A DNA stretch of 10,727 nucleotides from the NCBI GenBank assembly GCA_945788655.1, contig CALZMV010000035.1, positions 1 to 10,727 on the forward strand, written 5' to 3'. The DNA comes from an uncultured Clostridia bacterium. GTDB lineage: Bacteria; Bacillota; Clostridia; Peptostreptococcales; Anaerovoracaceae. Shown here in pieces: positions 1-5,952 of this stretch; the stretch's first letter is position 1; the number at the start of each line of letters is the position of its first letter. The notes under the pieces were generated by a model. The model saw only the letters and a program-made list of their open reading frames with translations, was not told the DNA's origin and did not search any database. The translations under genes and the position numbers were made by a program.

Positions 1-860
1 ATAAGGTTGAGAAAACTGAAGATGGATTTAAGGTTGTTACGGACAAAGGGGAAGAACTGTTCTGTAACGATCTTGTGCTTGCAACAGGAAGATCCGGCTC
101 AAAGTGGATTAGTTCAGTATGTGACGGGTTTAATATCAAGCAGACAAAAAACAGAGTTGACATCGGTGTAAGGGTTGAGCTTCCTGCAGAAGTTTTTAAA
201 CATGTAACCGATGAAGTTTACGAAAGTAAATTCGTTTACAGAACCGATAAATATAACGATCTTGTCAGAACCTTCTGCATGAACCCATATGGCGAAGTGG
301 TAGCAGAAAACACAAACGGAATTGTAACTGTAAACGGACACAGTTATGCAGACCCAACTCTGAGAACAGAGAACACCAACTTCGCGCTGCTCGTTTCAAA
401 TACCTTTACTGAACCTTTCGAGGACAGCAACGAATATGGTGAATCTATAGCAAAGCTTTCAAATATGTTAGGAGGCGGAGTTCTTCTTCAGAGATTTGGA
501 GATCTTGTAAAGGGCAGACGTTCCAGCGAAAGAAGAATGGAAAAGAGCTTCACAAGACCGACTCTAAAGGCTACACCCGGAGATTTGAGCCTTGTAATTC
601 CAAAGCGTCAGCTTGACGACATTATCGAAATGATTTATGCTTTAGATAAGATTGCGCCGGGTACAGCTAACGAGGATACACTTTTATATGGAGTAGAGGT
701 TAAATTCTATAACATGAAGGTGGAAGTTGATGAAAATCTTGAGACTGAAGTCAAGGGTCTTTATGCCTTAGGCGACGGTTCAGGTGTTACTCATTCCTTA
801 TCTCAGGCTTCAGCCTGCGGTGTACATGTTGCGAGAATTTTACACGACAAATATAAATAG
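1..860 (+). CDS. FAD-dependent dehydrogenase (COG2509-type), 3' part
   Basis: The gene is cut by the left window edge; the first complete codon is at 3 and about 285 C-terminal residues are present, against roughly 450-530 for full-length relatives. A GTG at 75 is internal, because the frame stays open to the edge and the dinucleotide-binding ATG motif (LVLATGRSG) spans it. Recognisable family blocks are the FCMNPYGEVVAEN segment, NGHSYAD, the TENTNFALLVS block, and the C-terminal FAD-binding motif ALGDGSGVTHSLSQASACG. These are characteristic of COG2509 'uncharacterised FAD-dependent dehydrogenases', predicted cytosolic flavoproteins whose substrate is not established. The gene is followed after 14 bases by the small cysteine-rich gene, so the two are probably co-transcribed. 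Family assignment is from remembered motifs; the physiological reaction is unknown. Confidence 0.85.
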   Translation, partial: KVEKTEDGFKVVTDKGEELFCNDLVLATGRSGSKWISSVCDGFNIKQTKNRVDIGVRVELPAEVFKHVTDEVYESKFVYRTDKYNDLVRTFCMNPYGEVVAENTNGIVTVNGHSYADPTLRTENTNFALLVSNTFTEPFEDSNEYGESIAKLSNMLGGGVLLQRFGDLVKGRRSSERRMEKSFTRPTLKATPGDLSLVIPKRQLDDIIEMIYALDKIAPGTANEDTLLYGVEVKFYNMKVEVDENLETEVKGLYALGDGSGVTHSLSQASACGVHVARILHDKYK

Positions 861-874
861 CGGGAGGAAATAAT

Positions 875-1144
875 ATGGATTTGAAAACAGAAAACTACAA
901 GTTTAATCAGCACAGAAAGTGCGAGTTTTTCCCTTGTCACGATGTGAAGGATGATAGCGACTTTAACTGCCTGTTCTGCTATTGCCCACTTTATGCTCTC
1001 GGAGAAAAGTGTGGGGGGAATTACCAGTATACTGCTGACGGAATAAAGGATTGCACCAATTGCAAGATTCCTCACAGTCCTAAGGGATACGATTATATTA
1101 TAGGCAAATATCCTGAAATAATGGAACTTGCCAAGAAAAAGTAA
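875..1144 (+). CDS. Cysteine-rich small domain protein, probable metal binder
   Basis: This 89-residue protein has eight cysteines at 16, 21, 32, 35, 37, 46, 60 and 63. They are arranged as C-x4-C, C-x2-C-x-C, a lone C, then C-x2-C followed by H67. The FNCLFCYCPLY block and the CTNCKIPH block match my memory of the 'cysteine-rich small domain' family (zinc-finger-like, Pfam PF04071, COG2158), whose biochemical role is unknown. The cysteine pattern suggests one or two Zn or Fe-S sites; that is inference. There is no signal peptide or membrane segment, so it should be cytosolic. The start is supported by a GGGAGG ribosome binding site at 862-867, seven bases before the ATG. It lies 14 bases downstream of the flavoprotein gene, suggesting a functional pair, for example a redox or metal partner. 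No terminator hairpin is visible after it. Confidence 0.8.
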   Translation: MDLKTENYKFNQHRKCEFFPCHDVKDDSDFNCLFCYCPLYALGEKCGGNYQYTADGIKDCTNCKIPHSPKGYDYIIGKYPEIMELAKKK

Positions 1145-1189
1145 AACCAAAAATATTAATAATCAGATATAAAATCAAGTCTTCTCTCA

Positions 1190-1195
1190 TATAAT
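1190..1195 (+). promoter_or_regulatory. Possible -10 element upstream of dapB
   Basis: A perfect TATAAT lies 32 bases before the dapB start codon, in the 82-base gap after the cysteine-rich gene. At the expected 17-base spacing the upstream hexamer (ATATAA) does not resemble TTGACA, and there is no TGn extension. It may be a weak or activator-dependent promoter, or simply chance in AT-rich DNA. No hairpin terminator separates the upstream genes, so read-through could also supply dapB. Confidence 0.3.
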
Positions 1196-1211
1196 TCTTA
1201 TGCTTTATGTG

Positions 1212-1218
1212 AAAGGAG
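1212..1218 (+). promoter_or_regulatory. Ribosome binding site that fixes the dapB start
   Basis: AAAGGAG lies eight bases before the ATG at 1227. It rules out the in-frame ATG at 1200, which lies upstream of this site and has no comparable purine-rich sequence before it. The protein from 1227 begins MFLIIVGTGQMG, placing the first beta strand of the Rossmann fold at the N-terminus as expected. Confidence 0.8.
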
Positions 1219-1226
1219 ACTTTTTT

Positions 1227-1844
1227 ATGTTTTTGATAATCGTTGGAACAGGTCAGATGGGGCAGACTGTAAGAGCATGCGCAAAAAAAGATGAATTTTT
1301 CGATAAAATTGAGATGGTGGAACCCCTTGATGCTGTATGGCCGCAGGAAAAGGCAGACTTAATCATTGACTTCAGTCACCCTAAGGCAATGAAGGATATA
1401 TATGAATATTGTCATAGACACGGAGGAGGAATTCCCGTTGTAATAGGCACAACGGGTCAGGGTAAAGAAGAAGAGACATTGATAAAATTACTGGAAAAAA
1501 TATGTCCTGTAGTGAGAAAAACAAATTTTTCAAGGGGTATTGAGGCTATGAATGAGTTGGTGCCAAGGGCAAAGGAGTTGCTCAAGGGCAGCGATATTTC
1601 TGTGCTTGAGATACATCACTCCTTAAAAAAAGATTCACCAAGCGGTACGGCGAAAACCCTTTGCAAAAGTCTGGAACTGGATGAAAAGGCAGCTTCAAGC
1701 ATGAGAATTGGAAACATGCCGGGTCAGCACACGGTATATTTTGCACTGGAAGACGAGCTCATCGAAATAAGGCATACCGCTTTTTCGAAGAAAATATTTG
1801 CTTTAGGAGCAATAAATGTGGGTAAAATGTTAATAGAAAATTGA
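1227..1844 (+). CDS. dapB: 4-hydroxy-tetrahydrodipicolinate reductase, short form
   Basis: DapB reduces 4-hydroxy-tetrahydrodipicolinate to tetrahydrodipicolinate with NAD(P)H in the diaminopimelate/lysine pathway, supplying peptidoglycan and lysine precursors in the cytosol. The 205-residue protein shows the nucleotide-binding GTGQMG (7-12), DFSHP (48-52), VIGTTG (72-77), NFSRG (100-104), the catalytic signature EIHHSLKKDSPSGTA (128-142, with H130/H131 and K134), the PGQHTVYF block (165-172) and the C-terminal IEIRHTAFSKKIFALGA. All key residues are kept. It is shorter than the 240-270 residues of E. coli-type enzymes; the loss is between the glycine-rich loop and DFS, which are only about 40 residues apart. 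Short forms of about 216 residues are known (Thermotoga). No other lysine genes are in the window, so dapB stands outside a lysine operon here. Confidence 0.88.
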   Translation: MFLIIVGTGQMGQTVRACAKKDEFFDKIEMVEPLDAVWPQEKADLIIDFSHPKAMKDIYEYCHRHGGGIPVVIGTTGQGKEEETLIKLLEKICPVVRKTNFSRGIEAMNELVPRAKELLKGSDISVLEIHHSLKKDSPSGTAKTLCKSLELDEKAASSMRIGNMPGQHTVYFALEDELIEIRHTAFSKKIFALGAINVGKMLIEN

Positions 1845-1904
1845 CTATTCAGAAGAAATATGCTAAAACAAGAGAATGACAAAACTATGCATTGGAGCTA
1901 AAAA

Positions 1905-2531
1905 ATGGAAGTAGAATTAAAGTTTTTAATTGAAGACTCTATTGAAAGGGAAAAAATTCTGTATGACAGCCATTTAGCTGAAATGATGGATGAAGAAAAA
2001 ATAGAGGAAATTGAAATGAAAGCGGTTTATTTTGACACAGAGGATTTTTCTCTTTGTGATGCGGAATATGCCTTCAGAGTCAGGGCCGAAAACGATCATA
2101 AGGTAGCCACCCTTAAATGGGGAGGCAAGGTTGAGGAAGGACTTCATACAAGAGGTGAACTGAATGTTCCTGTAGATGAGAATTTTGCAAAGAAGCCTTA
2201 TCTTGAGATTTTCAAAGGAAGCGATATATTCGATCAGATTATGTCTGTTGCCGGAGGCAAAGAACTTAAACCTCTTATGGAAGTAAACTGCCTTAGAAAA
2301 CAGATAACAGTTGATACAGGCAAAAGTATTAGTGTTATTTCTCTTGATGTGGGGCAGGTTGTAACACCAAAGGGTACGGCTCCTATTTCTGAAGTGGAAG
2401 TTGAGCTATTTTCGGGCGATAAGGACGATATGATGGCCTTGGGACGTGAACTTCAGGCAAAATATAATTTAACTGAAGGTGCAAAAAGCAAATTTCGCGT
2501 AGGATTAGAGCTAATTGGGTACAAAAAATAA
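1905..2531 (+). CDS. CYTH-domain protein, putative inorganic triphosphatase
   Basis: The 208-residue protein carries the CYTH (triphosphate tunnel metalloenzyme) signature. It starts with ExExK (E2, E4, K6), followed by YFDT (42-45), the FRVR strand (57-60), TLKWGG (69-74), GLHTRGE (79-85), the acidic strand EVEVEL (163-168) and a basic C-terminal KSKFR (194-198). The TLK..G..GLH.RGE pattern most resembles the YgiF-like branch that hydrolyses inorganic triphosphate with divalent metal, but the CHAD domain often fused to it is absent. Other CYTH members are thiamine triphosphatases or class IV adenylate cyclases, so the substrate is uncertain. GGAG at 1894-1897 supports the start, seven bases before the ATG. 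It follows dapB after 60 bases with no terminator between them and is closed by the terminator at 2551-2590. Confidence 0.82.
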   Translation: MEVELKFLIEDSIEREKILYDSHLAEMMDEEKIEEIEMKAVYFDTEDFSLCDAEYAFRVRAENDHKVATLKWGGKVEEGLHTRGELNVPVDENFAKKPYLEIFKGSDIFDQIMSVAGGKELKPLMEVNCLRKQITVDTGKSISVISLDVGQVVTPKGTAPISEVEVELFSGDKDDMMALGRELQAKYNLTEGAKSKFRVGLELIGYKK

Positions 2532-2550
2532 AAAAATTCACGATTTTTTC

Positions 2551-2590
2551 AAAAACCTTGGTCAATTTTAATAAATGACGAGGTTTTTTG
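2551..2590 (+). terminator. Rho-independent terminator after the CYTH gene
   Basis: AAAAACCT (2551-2558) pairs with AGGTTTTT (2581-2588). After a small internal loop, GTCA (2561-2564) pairs with TGAC (2576-2579) around an 11-base loop. The 3' side runs into TTTTTTGTTT. It separates the dapB-CYTH unit from the tig promoter. The stem is AU-rich at its base, as is usual for Firmicutes A-tract/U-tract terminators. Confidence 0.8.
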
Positions 2591-2621
2591 TTTAAATATA
2601 TCTAAAAAAAAGGTTTTAATC

Positions 2622-2650
2622 TTTACTTTGTGGGTAAATAGAGTTATAAT
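2622..2650 (+). promoter_or_regulatory. Sigma-A-type promoter for tig-clpP-clpX
   Basis: TTTACT (2622-2627, 4 of 6 matches to TTGACA) is followed by a 17-base spacer and a perfect TATAAT (2645-2650). Transcription would begin near 2657, giving a leader of about 45 bases that ends in the TAGGAGG ribosome binding site at 2684-2690. It follows the upstream terminator directly, marking a true operon boundary. I see no CIRCE inverted repeat and no CtsR heptamer tandem repeat around it. Confidence 0.75.
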
Positions 2651-2700
2651 ATACTGCAATTGTCCGTTTGTTTTACGGTATTTTAGGAGGATAGATTTTA

Positions 2701-3984
2701 ATGAAAGCAACATTTATTTCAAGAGAAAAAAACGATGTTAAATTTACAATGGAATTTACTGCTGAAGAATTTGAAGCAGCACAGGTAAAAGCTTATCAGG
2801 CAAACAAAGACAAGTTCGTGGTTGATGGCTTTAGAAAGGGTAAAGCACCAAGAAGCATCATTGAAAAGAGATATGGTGAAGGCATTTTCTTTGAAGACGC
2901 AATTGACGAATTATTCAGAGAGCACTATGGTAAGGCATTAGTTGAATTAGAATTAGAAGTTATCGACAGCCCAGCTGCTGAATTCAGCCAGATTAAGAAG
3001 GGTGAAGGTTTCACTGCAACTATCACAGTAGCTTGCTTCCCAATCGTAGAAGTTAAGGACTACAAGGGAATAGAAATCGAAAAGGTTACTCAGGAAGTAA
3101 AAGATGAAGACGTTGAAAACGACCTTAAGCAGCAGCAGCACAGAAACGCAAGAGTAGTTCTCGTTGAAAGAGAAGCTAAGGAAGGAGATACAGTTCTTCT
3201 TGACTACTCCGGATTTGTTGGTGACGAACAGTTTGAAGGCGGCACAGCTGAAAGACAGGAATTAAAATTAGGTTCCGGCATGTTCATTCCTGGATTTGAA
3301 GAACAGCTGGTTGGCGTAACTCCTGGTGAAAAGAAGGATGTAGTTGTTACATTCCCAGAAGAATACCACGCAGCAGATTTAGCTGGTAAAGAAGCGGTAT
3401 TCCACTGCCTGGTACATGAAATCAAGGAAGAACAGCTTCCAGAATTAGATGATGAATTTGCTAAGGATGTAAGCGAATTTGATACTTTAGATGAATTAAA
3501 AGCATCAATCAGAGAAAAACTAGAAAAGTATGCAGAAGCTGCTAGTGTTTCTCAGATGAAGGATAAGGCAATCGAAAAGCTTGTTGCTTCAAACGAAGTT
3601 GAAGTACCTGCTGTAATGGTTGAGGACGAAATGAGCAGAATGGCTCAGGAATTAGATCAGCAGCTTCGTTATCAGGGAATGTCCTTAGGTCAGTATTTAG
3701 AATTTGTTGGTAAGGACATGGCTGCTTTCAGAGATGAATTAAGACCTGATGCTGAAAGACAGGTTAAGACAAGATTACTTCTTATGGGAATCGTTGAAGC
3801 AGAAAAAATTGAAGTTTCAGCTGAAGAATTAGACGAAGAAATCAAGGTAATGGCTATTCAGTACAATACTAATGCTGATGAAATCAAGAAGATGTTAGGA
3901 TTTGAAAACTTAGCATTCTTACAGAAGGATATTCAGATTAAGAAGGCAATTGAGTTCATCTACGACAATGCAGTAATCAAATAA
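2701..3984 (+). CDS. tig: Trigger factor, ribosome-bound chaperone and prolyl isomerase
   Basis: Trigger factor docks at ribosomal protein L23 by the exit tunnel and shields nascent chains; it also has peptidyl-prolyl isomerase activity. At 427 residues it has the usual length. The N-terminal ribosome-binding domain carries the signature GFRKGKAP (43-50). An FKBP-type domain spans about 162-243 (GDTVLLDYSGF, FIPGFEEQLVG, PGEKKDVVVTFPEEY), and the rest is the helical C-terminal chaperone domain rich in Glu and Lys. The ATG is ten bases after AGGAGG. Codon use differs from lon and clpX: Leu TTA and C-ending Asn, Asp and Phe codons are common, as expected for an abundant protein. Tandem TAA stops end the gene. 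clpP follows after 39 bases, a classic pairing of folding and degradation functions. Confidence 0.97.
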   Translation: MKATFISREKNDVKFTMEFTAEEFEAAQVKAYQANKDKFVVDGFRKGKAPRSIIEKRYGEGIFFEDAIDELFREHYGKALVELELEVIDSPAAEFSQIKKGEGFTATITVACFPIVEVKDYKGIEIEKVTQEVKDEDVENDLKQQQHRNARVVLVEREAKEGDTVLLDYSGFVGDEQFEGGTAERQELKLGSGMFIPGFEEQLVGVTPGEKKDVVVTFPEEYHAADLAGKEAVFHCLVHEIKEEQLPELDDEFAKDVSEFDTLDELKASIREKLEKYAEAASVSQMKDKAIEKLVASNEVEVPAVMVEDEMSRMAQELDQQLRYQGMSLGQYLEFVGKDMAAFRDELRPDAERQVKTRLLLMGIVEAEKIEVSAEELDEEIKVMAIQYNTNADEIKKMLGFENLAFLQKDIQIKKAIEFIYDNAVIK

Positions 3985-4023
3985 TAAGTAGATAAACATT
4001 TTTCACAAGAAAGGGGAACTAAA

Positions 4024-4605
4024 ATGGCTTTAGTACCATATGTAATTGAACAGACTTCAAGAGGAGAAAGATCATATGATATCTATTCAAGATTGTTGAA
4101 GGATAGAATCATTTTTCTGGGAGAAGAAATAAATGACCATGTTGCAAGTATAGTAGTTGCACAGCTGTTATTTTTAGAGGCAGAAGATCCTGAAAAGGAC
4201 ATATGCATTTACATTAACAGCCCGGGGGGTTCTGTATCTGCAGGTATGGCTATTTATGATACTATGCAGTACATTAAGCCTGATGTATCAACTATCTGCA
4301 TAGGTATGGCAGCGAGCATGGGGGCATTTTTACTGTCATCGGGAGCGAAGGGTAAGAGAATGGCTCTTCCAAATGCAGAAATTATGATTCATCAACCTTT
4401 AGGCGGAGTAAGAGGTCAGGCATCAGATATTAAGATTCACGCTGACCATATACTCAAAACTAAAGAGAAACTCAACAGGATCATTTCCGAAAACACAGGT
4501 CAGGATCTTGAAAGAGTTACAAGAGATACAGACAGAGATAACTTTATGAGTGCAGAAGAAGCTTGCAAATATGGTTTAATCGATAGAGTTATCACTTCTA
4601 GATAA
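4024..4605 (+). CDS. clpP: ATP-dependent Clp protease proteolytic subunit
   Basis: ClpP forms the double-heptamer serine protease chamber fed by AAA+ unfoldases such as ClpX. The 193-residue protein has the family's normal length and an intact catalytic triad: S98 in GMAASMGAF, H123 in IMIHQPLGG and D172 in TDRDNFMSAEEA. The oxyanion-region NSPGGSV (65-71) and the N-terminal ALVPYVIEQTSRGERSYDIYSRLL are typical; the short stretch before VPYVIE is probably removed by self-processing, as in relatives. AAGGGG at 4011-4016 precedes the ATG by seven bases. It sits 39 bases after tig and 14 bases before clpX, so all three are most likely one transcript from the promoter at 2622-2650. Confidence 0.98.
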   Translation: MALVPYVIEQTSRGERSYDIYSRLLKDRIIFLGEEINDHVASIVVAQLLFLEAEDPEKDICIYINSPGGSVSAGMAIYDTMQYIKPDVSTICIGMAASMGAFLLSSGAKGKRMALPNAEIMIHQPLGGVRGQASDIKIHADHILKTKEKLNRIISENTGQDLERVTRDTDRDNFMSAEEACKYGLIDRVITSR

Positions 4606-4619
4606 GGGGGGAAAACATA

Positions 4620-5897
4620 ATGAGCAACTTTGACGAAAATAAACAGCTCAGATGCTCTTTCTGCGGCAAGCCGCAGTCTCAGGTTTCAAGACTTGTTGCA
4701 GGTCCAGGTGTTTACATTTGTGACGAATGCATCAGTTTATGTCAGGAAATCCTTAAGGAGGGGCTTGAACCTGATGATGATAATACACCTGAAAAACAGG
4801 GATACAAACTTCCAAAACCAAAGGAAATTGTTGAAATACTTTCAGATTATGTTATCGAACAGGACAGAGCAAAAAAGGCATTGGCCGTAGCTGTTTATAA
4901 CCATTACAAGAGAATAAATAACACTAAAAATGCCGATGATGATGTTGAAATACAAAAGAGTAACATCGTAATGATAGGACCAACCGGTTCAGGCAAGACT
5001 CTCCTTGCACAGACTCTGGCAAAGATTCTTGACGTGCCATTTGCTATTGCAGATGCAACGGCGTTAACTGAAGCGGGATATGTAGGCGAAGATGTCGAAA
5101 ATATTCTGCTCAAGCTCCTGCAGGCTGCAGATTTTGACGTTGAGAAGGCACAAAAAGGCATAATATATGTCGATGAAATAGACAAGATTTCAAGGAAAAC
5201 CGATAATCCGTCAATTACAAGAGACGTAAGCGGGGAAGGTGTTCAGCAGGCACTTTTAAAGATTCTTGAGGGAACAATTGCCAATGTACCGCCGCAAGGT
5301 GGCCGCAAGCATCCTCATCAGGAATTCATTCAGTTTGACACTACAAATGTATTATTTATTTGTGGTGGTGCCTTTGACGGACTTGAAAAGACTATTCAGC
5401 GCAGAATGGGTGAAAAGGTTATAGGATTTAACTCTGAAATCAGTGTTCAGACAGAAGCAACAAACGCACTTCTTGCAAAGGTGCAGCCTGAAGATCTGTT
5501 AAAATTCGGACTTATTCCTGAATTTGTGGGTAGACTTCCTGTAATAGTAACCCTTGATGAACTTTCAGAAGATGCATTGGTGAGAATAATCAAAGAGCCT
5601 AAGAATGCACTTCTAAAACAGTACAAGAAGCTTCTTGCACTTGATGGTGTAGAACTTGAAATGGATGAAGAAGCGATTAAGGCTGTTGCACGTCAGGCTA
5701 TTGCAAGAAAGACCGGTGCCAGAGGTTTAAGAAGCATTATGGAAAGCACTATGACAGAAATAATGTTTGAAATACCTTCTCGTAATGATGTTAAAAAATG
5801 CGTTCTGACAAAGGAAACAATCGAGCACAAGTCCAAACCAAAGCTTTTGCTTGAATCCGGCAATGAATTAAAAGACCAAGAAGCAACCGCTTCATAA
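4620..5897 (+). CDS. clpX: ATP-dependent Clp protease ATP-binding subunit ClpX
   Basis: ClpX is the hexameric AAA+ unfoldase that recognises tagged or regulatory substrates and threads them into ClpP. The 425-residue protein begins with the C4 zinc-binding domain (C12, C15, C34, C37). It continues with Walker A GPTGSGKT (120-127), pore loop GYVGED (153-158), Walker B IIYVDEIDK (181-189), the RKH loop (229-231), the IGF loop that docks on ClpP (268-270), and the sensor-2 GARGLR motif near the C-terminus. Nothing essential is missing. A strong AAGGGGGGA site precedes the ATG, which follows the clpP stop after 14 bases. Tandem TAA stops run directly into the terminator stem at 5899. Confidence 0.98.
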   Translation: MSNFDENKQLRCSFCGKPQSQVSRLVAGPGVYICDECISLCQEILKEGLEPDDDNTPEKQGYKLPKPKEIVEILSDYVIEQDRAKKALAVAVYNHYKRINNTKNADDDVEIQKSNIVMIGPTGSGKTLLAQTLAKILDVPFAIADATALTEAGYVGEDVENILLKLLQAADFDVEKAQKGIIYVDEIDKISRKTDNPSITRDVSGEGVQQALLKILEGTIANVPPQGGRKHPHQEFIQFDTTNVLFICGGAFDGLEKTIQRRMGEKVIGFNSEISVQTEATNALLAKVQPEDLLKFGLIPEFVGRLPVIVTLDELSEDALVRIIKEPKNALLKQYKKLLALDGVELEMDEEAIKAVARQAIARKTGARGLRSIMESTMTEIMFEIPSRNDVKKCVLTKETIEHKSKPKLLLESGNELKDQEATAS

Positions 5898-5898
5898 T

Positions 5899-5925
5899 AA
5901 GGCGACTTCGGTCGCCTTTATTTTT
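5899..5925 (+). terminator. cUUCGg-capped terminator hairpin between clpX and lon
   Basis: AAGGCGAC (5899-5906) and GTCGCCTT (5911-5918) form a perfect 8-bp stem closed by TTCG with a C-G closing pair, the exceptionally stable cUUCGg tetraloop. It is followed by TTTATTTTT. It begins one base after the clpX stop codon and ends 27 bases before the lon start, leaving no room for a promoter of lon downstream of it. Confidence 0.88.
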
Positions 5926-5936
5926 GCAAAAAACAG

Positions 5937-5945
5937 GAAAGGGGG
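5937..5945 (+). promoter_or_regulatory. Ribosome binding site fixing the TTG start of lon
   Basis: GAAAGGGGG lies seven bases before TTG at 5953, ideal spacing. No ATG occurs in frame until about codon 57, well inside the conserved Lon N-terminal domain, so TTG is the credible start codon. Confidence 0.75.
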
Positions 5946-5952
5946 AACTACC

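Noticed and set aside
803..1150. Antisense open frame over the cysteine-rich gene
   Set aside because: The + strand gene has a good ribosome binding site and a conserved cysteine pattern; the antisense frame has neither.
1200..1226. Upstream in-frame ATG that would extend DapB by nine residues
   Set aside because: It precedes the AAAGGAG ribosome binding site and has no purine-rich site of its own; the residues it adds do not belong to the DapB fold.
2560..2580. GGTCA sequence as a CtsR operator half
   Set aside because: CtsR sites are tandem heptamers (GGTCAAA-type). Only one half is present and it is part of the terminator stem, upstream of the promoter.
2664..2678. Small hairpin CCGT...ACGG in the tig leader
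   Set aside because: Only four base pairs with a seven-base loop; too weak to call a regulatory structure.
4630..4890. Same-strand alternative frame inside clpX
   Set aside because: It overlaps the zinc-binding and early AAA+ region of a fully intact ClpX and has no independent start signals.
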